From Lineus longissimus (lineage: Eukaryota > Nemertea > Pilidiophora > Heteronemertea > Lineidae), in the NCBI RefSeq assembly GCF_910592395.1, contig NC_088324.1, forward strand, positions 8,522,953 to 8,582,952: a stretch of DNA of 60,000 nt, read 5' to 3'. Position 1 is the first letter of the stretch. Each line of letters begins with the position of its first letter. Positions 35,486 through 48,200 of this stretch are shown in pieces. The notes below the pieces were generated by a model. It had not been told where the DNA came from and did no database searches. It saw only the letters and a list, made by a program, of their open reading frames with translations. Made by a program: the position numbers and the translations under genes.

Positions 35486-37030
35486 GAATAAAAACACTGC
35501 AAATGTAGTTGTTGATGTCCTAAGATGCTGCATGCAAAAATTCAGCTCAAAATTCCAACCGCTTCATGGTTTTTCAAATATTTGGTAAATTTTTGCAAAA
35601 TTCTGCCATCAAACTCAAAAAGGGGCCTTGGATCCAGGACCCATATGACCATCAATGAGCATGAATGTATAGGACTGAAAAGCCTCTAAAACCTGGGTAC
35701 AAGGTAATTTTAAAGTGGTCTGCATCCGCAAACTGTGCGTGATATGATGCTGAAAATGCGGGATATTGATGATAGATACATAATCTGACAGATGTTAAAG
35801 TGAAATTTTTATATCAATACTGGTTTGGCAGTAATTCTTCAAAATATCACGAAAACGATATTCCTCTCAATCAACTAGACTTTGATGTTTTCACCCCGAA
35901 TCTTGGTTCAGTACTCAGACTGACATTGTCCTCCATGTCATCAAGAAAATTTTCAAAATATTTTGATATTTTGAGAACATGTCCAAGTTGTCAATTCGTG
36001 ATATTTAGAACAATAAATGCTTAATTAGCATTGATATCGATATTTCACTTTAGCATTCATCAGATTATGTATCTATCATTACGTTCCAAAATTTTCAGCA
36101 TCTTTGCGTCGCTCGTGTTTGCCCTGAAAATCGATCCAAAAATCACGCAAAATGATATATTGTTATAAGTGATATTTAGACATATCAGAACTGATAAAAC
36201 ACTACCAATGTAGTTGTTGATGTCACATGATGCTGCATGCAAAAATTCAGCTCAAAATTCCAACCGCTTCATGGTTTTTCAAATATTTGGTAAATTTTTG
36301 CAAAATTTTGCCATCAAACTCAAAAAAGGACCTTGGATCCAGGTCACATATGATCATCAATGAGCATGAATGTATAGGACTGAAAAGCCTGTAAGACCTG
36401 GGTACAAGGTATTTTTAAAGTGGTCTGTATCGGCAAACTGTGCGTTATATGATGCTGAAAATGTGGGACATTCATGATAGATACATAATCTGATTGATGT
36501 TAAAGTAAAATTTCAATCCCAATGCTGGTTTGGTGGTAATTATTCAAAATATCACGAAAATGATATCAGTTCTCAATCCAGTATTCTGGGATATTTTCAC
36601 CCCAAATCTTTGTTCGGTACTCAGACTGATATTATCCATCACATGGCAAAGGAAATTTTCACAAAATGTTGATATTTTGTGGAGAGGTCCGGAGTAAAAT
36701 TTCATGATATTTAGAAGAATAATTTCCAAACTATCATTGATATCGCAATTTCGCTTTAACATCTATCAGATTATGTATCTATCATTGCCGTCCCCCATTT
36801 TCAGCATTTTATCACACCTAGTGTGCGGATGCTGACCACTTTAAAAATACCCCGTAACCAGGTGTTAGGGTTTTCCCGTCCTGTGCATTCATGTACATTC
36901 ATGATCACTTCTGACCTGGAACCAAGGCCCCTTTTTGACTTTGATGGCAGAATTTTGGAAAAATATGCTCAAAGTCTGAAAAACCATGAAGGGATTAGAA
37001 TTTTGAGCTGAATTTTTGTATACAGGATGT
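35486..37030. mobile_element. Second cluster of the ~700-bp foldback element
   Basis: One forward unit starts at about 35,486 and a second at about 36,117. The second closes with an inverted arm (36,735-37,027) that mirrors its own 36,240-36,520 arm around a ~215-base core. Landmarks are TGCATGCAAAAATTCAGCTC at 35,528 and 36,234, and the inverse AATTTTGAGCTGAATTTTTG at about 36,999. These copies are more diverged than the 29-31 kb cluster, and some core frames carry stops. Confidence 0.85.
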
Positions 37031-38850
37031 TTGTAATCAATAATCACACTGACAAAGAGATGCTGTTTTTATCTCATTCCAATAATGACTTTTTAACAGT
37101 TTTTGATTTTCACACTATAGGGCCCTTATCTGATGCAAGTGTGTTGAAGTAACCATTTATTCACACTTCCTTAGCCAATCTGACTAACACTGTACAGTGG
37201 CTTTTCCTTTTGATTTGGTCAGTGGAATCTCCCTTTATAATGAACACCTCTGTAAGGAAGACACCCAGCCCACACCCTCTATTTTAGACAGTAGTTTTGC
37301 TCCCAAATAGGTGGTTTCTTTACCATTTGACCTATAATCAGGACACCTCACCATTACGGATAGCATTTGATTGTCAGTCCTACCGTTCTACTTGATTTAG
37401 GATTTTGATAAGCACCTTTATGTCACTACGAGCCTGCATCATCTCCAATCTTATTGTGCAGTCAGACTGGGGGTTATAACCGCTTCATGTCTGTCTTCTA
37501 GGCCATCATTGTCCCACCCTTTTTAAAAATTTGGCTGTGCGAAGGGGAGGGGGTTGTTCTTTCAGTTCAGCTTTCAAGGCCTGGTCCTCTCATGAAGTTT
37601 TCTGCAGCATGGAGAAAGGAAGCTTTTTCACTGTGTTCTATTGAGTGCATCGAGGACATTGGCACCAGGGGTTAGAATCCCCCCCTCCACTTCACTTAAT
37701 ATAATATAGTATGGGCCTGTTGGCAATGCTATGTACAAGGTATAACGGGGAAAAGCTAGACCCTTCATCAAGTTCTATTCAAAATGCTCTCGAGTGCGCA
37801 AAGAGGACATTGGGCTAGCTCCCTCATCTAACTTACATCATAGGCTGTTGGATCTGCTATTGACAAGGTAAAATGGGGGAAAGCTAGCTCTTCCATTGCG
37901 TTCTATTCACAAGTCTTGAGTGTGTGAATAGAGTACATCAAAAGGGGTCAGCTTCCCCCCACCTAACTTACATTAGCATGGCCGGTTGGAAATGCTCTCT
38001 CATTCAAATGTGGTGCAAAGGAAAAAACGCCAAAGATAATAAACAAGAAAGATGTAGAATTCTTATCAATCTCATTTATTCAAGTAAAGAAAATAATCTG
38101 AATTTGACACTGACACTTGGAATGGCGATGCTAATATAAACGTAAACAAAACGAAAATAACATGTTTCGATGCTCAAAGTCGGACGTCCCACTGCCACAG
38201 GATACACTTTATAACCATATACATCATGACGTTACTTAAAGGTCTCCGCCGTTCGTTAACAATTTGAAATTTTGTAATTGAATTTTCCAATTTTCCAATT
38301 CTCAAAACACATACCGAATGTAAATTTTAACATTGCGGTTGCAGTGTGTATATACCAGGTGTTAGTACGTTGAATGCATGATAACTGCACTACTACTGCA
38401 TTCTATTGCCCTGGCCCATGATAAAACACGAACGGTGTATCCCTTTAATGGGAAATTGCTGCATTATTGATGTGATGTTGGCGATGGAAAAGTGATAATT
38501 GAACCTCTGACTTTACCAAATCGTCAGCCTCAAGTCAAGACGTGACGTCGGCAGTCAACGGGTGAGCGGTAGACAAAATGTCCCCACTTTTAGATTTGGA
38601 TTTACCACTGCAAAATCCAACAGTCTACGGGTAGGCCTATCATTTTCACCAGTGCTGGTCAAAGTAACGTAGTACTCAAATGATTACAAAACAACGACTC
38701 ATAAACATAAGCATCCCTGAAAAACAAATGGGGAATACATAACAGGAACTGTGACTGAAACAACAGATCAACTTCAATCTCAATGGTGTCATTTCTAATA
38801 GCTTTTCTATAATGGGTCGTCTGTAAACATCAATGAGTTCCACAATGCTA
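37031..38850. repeat. Repeat-derived intergenic block
   Basis: At about 37,190-37,420 a TACAGTGGxxxxTCC... element resembles those at 9.2, 22.5 and 45.4 kb (GTGTCC/GACACC-rich, Tc/mariner-MITE-like). From about 37,600 to 38,010 there are three degenerate ~130-base tandem units sharing GGAAAAGCTAG, TTCTATTCA and TAACTTACAT words. No reading frame is supported. Confidence 0.5.
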
Positions 38851-38854
38851 ACAA

Positions 38855-39068
38855 TTAAAGTGATACAATGATGTGATTTATAACTTTGCGGAAATACGTC
38901 TGTTTTTAATTGTTGACCACAAATGTAAAGCTCAAATTTTCCATTTTTGATTAGATTTATTATAAAATCGCTGAATGTAAACCACCGCGACCGCGAAAAT
39001 GTTCATGTTGTGATGTCATCAACGAAAACATCGTCGGCGTAGCGCAATTTCAACGGCATCGAAGCGAG
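38855..39068 (+). repeat. Dispersed ~200-bp element, copy A
   Basis: The segment contains ACCACCGCGACCGCGAAAAT and CGTCGGCGTAGCGCAATTTC. A copy in opposite orientation lies at 47,758-47,975, inside the MEGF9-like gene. I count six differences over about 190 bases, all transitions, so duplication was recent. It is CpG-rich compared with its surroundings and has no reading frame. Confidence 0.85.
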
Positions 39069-41030
39069 AAAACTCTTCCCAAACTTTGTTAGAATTGTGA
39101 AACACATTTGATGTTAATGGATGACGGCTAAAGCACCACGCAAACCAGCAATTTGAATTGCAGCTACTTGTGACTTTAAGCGCTGCAAAGTGCAACAAAA
39201 TGATCACTTGTCTGCGGATAAAATCGATATCACTGGGTTTGATACTGACTCTCAAGTCACTGCGACATGTGATTAAACCGCAAATCGTCGCATGCAATTT
39301 ACATCCCAGCTAGCAGCAAATAAAATCACTTGTGTGCGGGTGCTTTTCACACGATAACTACCAGAATGGATACAGTATACTTTGAAAAACTTTGTATAAC
39401 CAATATAAACAAACAAAAATAAATGTTTCAAAAATCTGAAAAAACGACAAACAACAGGCAGTGAAAAATGAGCAATTCCTGACGAAAAAGAACAATATTT
39501 GACTAACGGTAATGAATTATGTGAGTAAATGGTGAAGAACACAATACTGGTGGATTGATCAGGACTAATGAAATCAATGATAATAGCTTTTATTGCATGA
39601 CACCAGGCCAATGTAGCCAGTACAGGGCATATAATCTGCAAGGCCTATTCTGAGAACATTTTGGTCATTGCCATTTGATTATTGAACGGAAAATCTATAG
39701 ATTCCCATTTGTACCCCAATTTTCCTGATAATTGTTTCCTCTTTCTCAAATTCGAATAGTTATTTTGAGGCAATCTTGGCGTCCCGAAAAAACACCATTT
39801 CCCACATAACTAACCAAACTTACTTAAATTATTAAACATAACATCAAAAGACAAAAGGTGAATCGACAAAAATGTAACGATTATATAAATTACATCGCGA
39901 AACAATGATTAAACAGCCTGACTAATATTTCAAAATTTAAACACTCAATATATAATTTTTTTTCTTCAAAATGGCTAGCTTTTCCTTTAAAAGGTTACAA
40001 CTGAACAGCTTGGTTCAAAAACAAGATACCGGCAAACATCACATCTAAAATTTCTGTGTTAGACTATGGTGCTGTATTTATTGGCTGTATTGGACTCCCT
40101 TCAAAGGATGATTTTCTCCACCAAAAACGTTTTCCGGGGCTGTTCTTGCTCCCGAACCTCACACCACCTTGTTGATTAAATGGGCCAAAAAGTCAAATGC
40201 TTCAAAGCACACATCAGACTAACACCTTTTTCTCATCTTTGAACCAAACTCCTCAACTTTTGACATAAATAACATATTTTATATCATTTACACAATGTAT
40301 ATTGAAACACTCTGCAATAGTAGCTACATCTCTTGAAAAAATATCTTCATGTAAATAACACCACGATAAATGAGGTTTCCAATCAGCCACGGATGATCAG
40401 AAGAAAATTTCAAATTAAACAACTCCAAAATACCTTGGTTGCAGTATAGCACTGTTTACAGTTTATACATATAAAGCACTGTGCCTCGTTTTTGTGGCAG
40501 CGGTTATGGTGAGGCTGCTGCCTTGGTGTTGGTCTACATTATAGCGCCACCCTCGAGACCACCAATATCTCTGATTCAGTGTCAATTTCTCAAACAAAGA
40601 GTCACCAATCATTGATTTCCCACTGCTACAAACTACTGCTAGTGAACCCAATAAAGGAACATTCTTGCTGCAGCAGATTATAAATCTTTACAGTAAAATT
40701 GGTTCTTTTAGCTCTGTTTGTTAAGATCTTTTCGTATCTGGATGGAAACCTCATCTTGTGGTGAATAATTGAGCCAATGTTTATTTTGATTTAAAGTATC
40801 CTAAACCGGTACTGTGTAAGTGGGAAACTGTGACAGTCTCCACTGTAGTGAAATCGGGCCCTAACTCAGCTCTGCTGGCATGGATTGGAATTCACGACTG
40901 TTCACACTAGGAGGTAATGGGGAACTAGATAATACTGAGATGTGAGGGTATTGTGCGTGCGAAATAATCAGTTGTTGCCAGACACTGAAAGTAGGAAAGT
41001 GACAGTACCTTGTCAGCAGAATGACTGAGT
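39069..41030. other. AT-rich intergenic sequence, nothing recognised
   Basis: No gene, RNA or clear mobile element was recognised. Its position downstream of the minus-strand MEGF9-like stop means part of it could be that gene's 3' UTR. Confidence 0.5.
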
Positions 41031-41806
41031 GAAGAGGGTATTTAAGGCCGAGTCTACTGTTGAAGAGGGTATTTAAGGCCGAGTCTACTGTTGAAGAGGG
41101 TATTTAAGGCCGAGTCTACTGTTGAAGAGGGTATTTAAGGCAGAGTCTACTGTTGAAGAGGGTATCTAAGGCCGAGTCTACTGTTGAAGAGGGTATCTAA
41201 GGCCGAGTCTACTGTTGAAGAGGGTATTTAAGGCCGCGTCTACTGTTGAAGAGGGTATCTAAGGCCGCGTCTACTGTTGAAGAGGGCATTTAAGGCCGAG
41301 TCTACTGTTGAAGAGGGTATTTAAGGCAGAGTCTACTGTTGAAGAGTGTATTTAAGGCCGAGTCTACTGTTGAAGAGTGTATTTAAGGCCGAGTCTACTG
41401 TTGAAGAGTGTATTTAAGGCCGAGTCTACTGTTGAAGAGGGCATTTAAGGCCGAGTCTACTGTTGAAGAGGGCATTTAAGGCCGAGTCTACTGTTGAAGA
41501 GGGCATTTAAGGCCGAGTCTACTGTTGAAGAGGGCATTTAAGGCCGAGTCTACTGTTGAAGAGGGCATTTAAGGCCGAGTCTACTGTTGAAGAGGGCATT
41601 TAAGGCCGAGTCTACTGTTGAAGAGGGCATTTAAGGCTGAGTCTACTGTTGAATAGGGTATTTAAGGCCGAGTCTACTGTTGAAGAGGGTATTTAAGGCC
41701 GAGTCTACTGTTAAAGAGGGCATTTAAGGCCGAGTCTACTGTTGAAGAGGGTTTTAAGGCCGAGTCTACTGTTGAAGAGGGTATTTAAGGCCGAGTCTAC
41801 TGTTAA
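41031..41806. repeat. 31-bp minisatellite (~25 copies)
   Basis: The unit is GAAGAGGGTATTTAAGGC followed by CGAGTCTACTGTT. Variants include GTATCTAAGG, GTGTATTTAA and GGCATTTAAG, grouped in runs (for example seven consecutive GGCATTTAAG units), which indicates local homogenisation. It lies about 440 bases beyond the MEGF9-like stop, so it may fall in that gene's 3' UTR or flank. Confidence 0.96.
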
Positions 41807-42246
41807 CCATCTTGTTAAGCAATATAGGACTGGAAATTGGCATCAGCGAAGCAACACAGGGCAAAATGACACTATGTACACATCATTTCTCTCATCCACA
41901 TTAGAATTTTTCAACTGCAACATATTATGTGACACAAAAAAGATCATACACTTTTGATTTTAAATAGTTTCTAAACTATTATTCTACAAGAGGGGTACAC
42001 TGCGCACTAGATATAATGATGATAATAAACAGCGGCTGCAGCTACGGTAGTCAAATGACATCCCGTGGTATGAATTGTGATATGAATTGACTGATACGCA
42101 TGAGTTACTGTAGTGAAACAAACAGGGAGTTGTTCAAAATCAAAAGTGAATGATCTTTTTTTCGACACCTAGTACCAGTGTACATAAACTTCAATTATAC
42201 AAGCCTCGAACCGTGAACACTTCAAAAGAATCCACAGCGCCACCTC

Positions 42247-45200
42247 TCAAGCGTTTATCGAATGATACGACGGTGCGTTCTCCGGACTTTTCACCCGTAA
42301 TTGTCCCTGCATACTCTGGTCGTAGTAACCGACATCATCCATAAGCAGCGCCGCGTCAACATTTTGATATTCCTGGTCGACCATCGAAGAGAAACTCACC
42401 GTCTCGTGATCGTCTTTCAACTCGACCGTCCAAAATGGCTGCGGTTGCCATCGGCGCCAGTTCAGGTAGCGTTTACATCCGAGCATGCCGATGATTACGA
42501 AAAATATTAAGCCGAATGTCACCGAGACGCCGATCACCACGTGGCCACGGTGGGTTAATTTTTTTATGATGTCGACGGGCGATGAGGAAGAGTCGTCAAC
42601 TTCTGGAATGGAAATGGCAGATTTTTAGCAAAGCAGTCGATGACTGTCAGATGGACTGATGTCTTTTCTTCTTTTTCTTCTTCAGCGTACGCTCAGCACT
42701 TGGAGGTGATTTTTCTCCAGGGAGTATACCTCCTCCAAGGCGGGATGAGCGTTTTGGCCACTATGGTTAGACGCCAACTGGGTTTATAGGCCTTGTGACT
42801 CTGTCTTTGGCCAGAGGTCGTGTCCACGCAAGTTACTCATGTTTCTCACTTGGTGGGATCTTTAACCTGCGCCGGCATAGACACTAAATACAAGGAACCT
42901 AGGTTTTAAGTCTCATTCGAAGGACTGAATGACGTCATTGACATGTTGATTATGCTCATCTTCCTGCAGAGCAGAGGGATCTGTGAAGTGGTCCATCCGT
43001 TGGCCGTACAAGAGTCAGACTCACCCATTTTTGTGCAATTTTTCGACACAATCGGATCCCCCGTAAATCCAGGTAAACATTTTTCACACTTGAAACCTGT
43101 GGTGTTGAATTGGCAGCCCAAGCATTTACCTGGAAAGAAACACTGGAATAAAACAAACCGCTCAGAAATATTCAATTGGAAAGAGGTGAAGAAATGAATT
43201 GATCAAAAGTATTAAACTAGCCATGCCAAATCTTGCATATTGATTCCAAGGCTTGTGATTGCACCATGTAAAGCTGGCTAATGTAAGTTTCACTTGGCAT
43301 TTCAGACACTTTAACCTTTGCATCATGTTCTTAAAAGTACAACGTTAAAATTTCGGGTTCTGATATCAACTACGATATAGGTTATCATCTGACTTTACAC
43401 TGAAACCCTGGTCTGTCCTGAAACCTTTCAGTAGACCTCAGATGAGCTGCTCAATCAGCGCTACAATCTACACCTAGGTGGTGAGAGGCGAGTTAGTCAC
43501 ACCCTGACACTGGGGATGGAACTAGGTTGCTTGACCGCTAGTCGAGAGTCCAAACCACTATCGGTACAGGACAGCGGCTTCGACAGTTATTGGGTTGACA
43601 TTGACCTGAGGCATAGCCTTTGGTCTCCTGTTGAACTTCAAACACTTCTTCTGTTGATTTAAATAGAGAGAGCTAAGCAGCCTGAAACACGCAAAATGTC
43701 GAAACGGCCCACTTTGAGGACAAGTACAATTCAGTCTCTTCCATCGAGAACATTCCGTATAAAGCAAATGGAAAACAAGAAGCATCTTCACCTGTATTTT
43801 CCTCACAGATACGCGGCGAATTCAATTTGGCGTTACCATGGCAATCACATGTTTTACATAATGCCGAATTTGTATCCAGGTAGAAACCGTTTTTACAGAT
43901 TTCGCATCTCGGCCCGATGTTGTCACCACGGCACATGCACATCACTTGGCTGTGCTCTGAAACGGGCAGAGGAAAACATGCATGAATAATTTCTGAAAAC
44001 AATAAATCCATACCCTTCTTCTTCTTCCATTTTAATGACGTGGCAATGTACGTATACTTACCTTGGGAACATGAAATCCACAGGGGCTGGGTGCACTGAT
44101 GAAAGCTTCATGGAGCTGAAGCCCATTAGTAATGCACTCTGAAGTGAGTGCGGGGCCCTAGGCCCAAATGGTTGCGACAAAAATCAACCACTTAATACGA
44201 AGATGGGAGAGTGTGAGACTTCCTCATCACAGGCACTACAGATGTGCAGTGCCAAAGCCAGAGCGCCCTGGGGTGTTCCCAGACAATTCTTCTTCTTCTT
44301 CCATGTTCGGAATTTTCTAGGTGCACACGAGACATGCAGTCCGAACGTTTTTGGTAACGAAGGCAGCTGTCCTAGAGAGTTCTGCTGCAGAGCCTTGTGG
44401 TTGGGCTGGTGTTCTTTAGAAATCTCTACCCAAAGTACAGCCTTACACCTTCATGCAGGACTTCTCGACTCACCTGTGCCACAAACTCCAGTTGAGACTG
44501 TCACATTACAAGGGCATGGTGCACACGGGGACCGGGGGAACCGATAGAAACCAGGCCGGCATGCACTGCAGGATAATCCGGCGTATAAGTCACGGCACGG
44601 ACATTGTCCGGTGACTCCGTCGCAGATTGACACATTGATGGCTCCCATTGGGTCACAAATACATCCTGGAAGAAAAATCGGTGTTTGTCAAATACCCGTA
44701 CATAATACACGGCAACACCAAATAGATTATATATTGATAATGATAATATTCAGTTCTGTAAGTGCTTTTCCAAATCTCCCAGATGAAAGCACTTTTGGAT
44801 ACCGTACCATAGTATTACCCCAGCCTCCACGGAAATCAAGCTGGGGTTTCCGAAAGCAGCCCCAAAGCGATCATTTGAACTCGACCATAAAAGCAATTGA
44901 ATTTTTTCCTAATTTTGGCGACATGAAGCGGAGATCAATACTCTGACGCCGAAAATTTAACCTGCTCGGCTGCAGAAGTGTTGAAAAGGAGACCCTGTCA
45001 ACCGCAGAACCTGACTCAAAAGACAATTTACTTTGAACTCGATTGCTCTCGCAGGGTTTTGGCAGTGTATAGTAACCCTGGCCAACGACCGGTATAGACA
45101 GGGCAGCTGGATCTGAACCTGACTAAGGAAAAGTTTGGTTGTAAGATAGGATAGTATTACCCAATTTTAGGTACGAGGTCTTCATTTAATCAAGTGCAGT

Positions 45201-48200
45201 GCGGCCATATCATATTTTCAGGTGTAACTAACTAAAAACTTATAGGGACTCTTGTGAATGATTGAACTTGGGGATAATTGGCAGTACAGATTGCTACGGG
45301 CAGATAGTATGCTGTGTATGGACCTGGTAAATACCGGGAACAGTAGTGAAAGAGCTAAAGGAATGACGTCTATTATGAGGACACCCTTGGGACTGACATC
45401 TGCTGTCCTTATTAAAGGTGTCCTGATCACAGAAGTCAAATTGAATGAAAATGGCAGGCTTGGGACCAAACTAAGTGACCTATTAGAGAGGGTGTCCTGA
45501 ATAGAGAGGTGTCCGTTAAGAGAGGTTTCACTGTACAGGCACACTTACGTCTGTCTGGTCCATATCCTCTCGTTATCACCCAGACAGAGTCTGACGTCAT
45601 TGAGACGTCACTTGTGAAGTTGACCGTCAAATAGACCGTGTAATTCGTTCCTGGATTCAAACCACTGATGTCTCGGAATGCAGCATAGGTGGCAGCATTC
45701 ATCAGTTTGATGGGTTTCGGGCGGGGTTCTGAAAAGAGATCAATTTTTAACCCTTTAGAGGAAGAAGTTGGCATTTTATTTACCTCAAAGTGCAAAAAAC
45801 AAATCTCGGCTTCTTTTAGAGAAGTGCACAACATTTATTTTCAATTTGACGTGCTAATTTCCATTAGCAAATGAACGAAACTACAAATAAATTCAACAAC
45901 CTAGACAACATTGATGATTATTATCAAGCAACAAATAGATTTCCTAATTAACGGCTTCCCAGGAGTGTCAATGAATATTTTTCATTGCCTGATAAGACTC
46001 ATTAATTTCGTGATTGATCATCGAATGTTCTCTTGAAAATTGTCGGCTGACAAGTGTTTGAATGAATGTACTTTTAGTTCTACAGATTTTTTATTTTTGT
46101 TTATATTTGCAAGTTCATAGACGCAAGTTCTTATATATCGCCTTTGCAATGTTTGGTAGGCCTAACCGAATAAATCTCTTGTTTCCGGTCCCATTCCCGA
46201 CCCTCTCCATACCACACCCCCTGACAAAAATGAGCAGAAAACACTGCCCGACTCAACCAGTTCATCAAAGATGGTTAAAATTTACAATCCCTGATCGGAC
46301 ATGAGGCAGTTTGATCACATTCAACAATAAATCCATTGAACAATGGCACCTATTTCATCATTTGATGACAACTTTTTGTGCCGTGATCAGGAACTGTAAA
46401 TTCATTCCTCAAAGACAACAACACAACCCCTCTCTGATTCGCAAATGGCAAATCTCCCATCGAGTAGCTAAGCCAGATTTAATCCACTCTGAATGATGAC
46501 AAAGCGCTATGGGTGACGCAAGCCATCCGAGGTGTTAGGTTAAAAATTGGCTCAGTGCTGTGGTCCCACAATGGGTGGCGGAGATGAAACGGAGCACATC
46601 CTGAGGTTCCGGGGAAGGATGCAGCAGGTATTACGAGGATTACTCATGCGGAGGCTGCCTCTCAAAGAACATCAGGAAGTAGGACTTTCATCTATTTGTC
46701 ATTACTGTAAACCCTCAAACAGTTACAGCCCGACAGTATTTTCGAGTTATTTCCGCAAATGGCTTCAGCTTCGATCAAGAAAATACGCTTTCAGCGCCAG
46801 TTTTGTTGCGTCAGAATCGCCAAGAAATCGCATCTTGTTTCAAATTTTCTGGACGAGGGCCCTCACAGCTTCGTTCAAAATGCAAGTGGGCTCTTTCGGG
46901 CCATTTTCCGAGCTACACCAGACCAAATCCCATCTGGACAGATCCTTATACTTGGGGTCACTCACATGCATGTCTCTTGGGGTCACATGCATGTCTCTTG
47001 GGGTCACATGCATGTCTCTTGGGGTCACATGCATGTCTCTTGCGGTCACATGCATGTCTCTTGGGGTCACATGCATGTCTCTTGGGGTCACATGCATGTC
47101 TCTTGGGGTCACACGCATGTCTCTTGGGGTCACATGCATGTCTCTTGGGGTCACATGCATGTCTCTTGGGGTCACATGCATGTCTCTTGGGGTCACATGC
47201 ATGTCTCTTGGGGTCACATGCATGTCTCTTGGGGTCACATGCATGTCTCTTGGGGTCACATGCATGTCTCTTGGGGTCACATGCATGTCTCTTGGGGTCA
47301 CATGCATGTCTCTTGGGGTCACATGCATGTCTCTTGGGGTCACATACAAGTCTATTGTTCTCCTGAAGGACCAGTTGCCGTATGAACCAGTACCATATTC
47401 TTCTTCAAACAGATATTTTTTAACCACATCGTCCAACATCTCGAACATTTTTGATGTTTTTATCCACACCATACGACATCATGAATCATGTCATTGTCGT
47501 GACTGAGGCCATTACAATGATTAATAGGTGAGATTATCACCACGGGATGATATTGAATCAGAGTCACATTGACTTCATGGGCATTAAGCAGTGGGACCAG
47601 TGGCTATATCTGATGCGGAGAGGTACAACTGGTATTAAAGGGTAACTCGTGTCAAATTTCACCATATAATGTTTTAGCTGTTTTCGACAAATGACTACAA
47701 CACTTTCTCATAAATCGGTAAGGTTTTCGAATCGAAATGCACATTTTCTAGAAATTGACGGCTCGCTTCGATGCCGTTGAAATTGCGCTACGCCGACGAC
47801 GTTTTCGTTGATGACGTCACAACATGAACATTTTCGCGGTCGCGGTGGTTTACATTCAGCGATTTTATAATAAATCTAATCAAAAATGGAAAATTTGAGC
47901 TTTACATTTGTGATCAACAATTAAAAACGGACATATTTCCGCAAAGTTGTAAATCACAACATAGTATCACTTTAAACACAGTAACAAAGTAAGACCTGTA
48001 CTCTACAATGACTTCATGGGCTTTTAGGTGCACACAGAAAGACATCTGCGCTTTCCAACATTTACCATTTTTATCTTTATCACATCATGAATCACGTCAC
48101 TTTCAGGACTGAGGCCATTAAAGTGATAAGTGGGAGGCATTATCACCTCAGGATGTTATCGAATCAGTTGACTTCACGGGCATCAAGAAGCACATTTCAG

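Noticed and set aside
46547-47506. A 319-codon open frame, with other long frames on both strands
   Set aside because: Produced by a 21-bp tandem array without stops; all three plus frames and one minus frame are open, and the amino-acid text is a 7-residue repeat. Not a gene.
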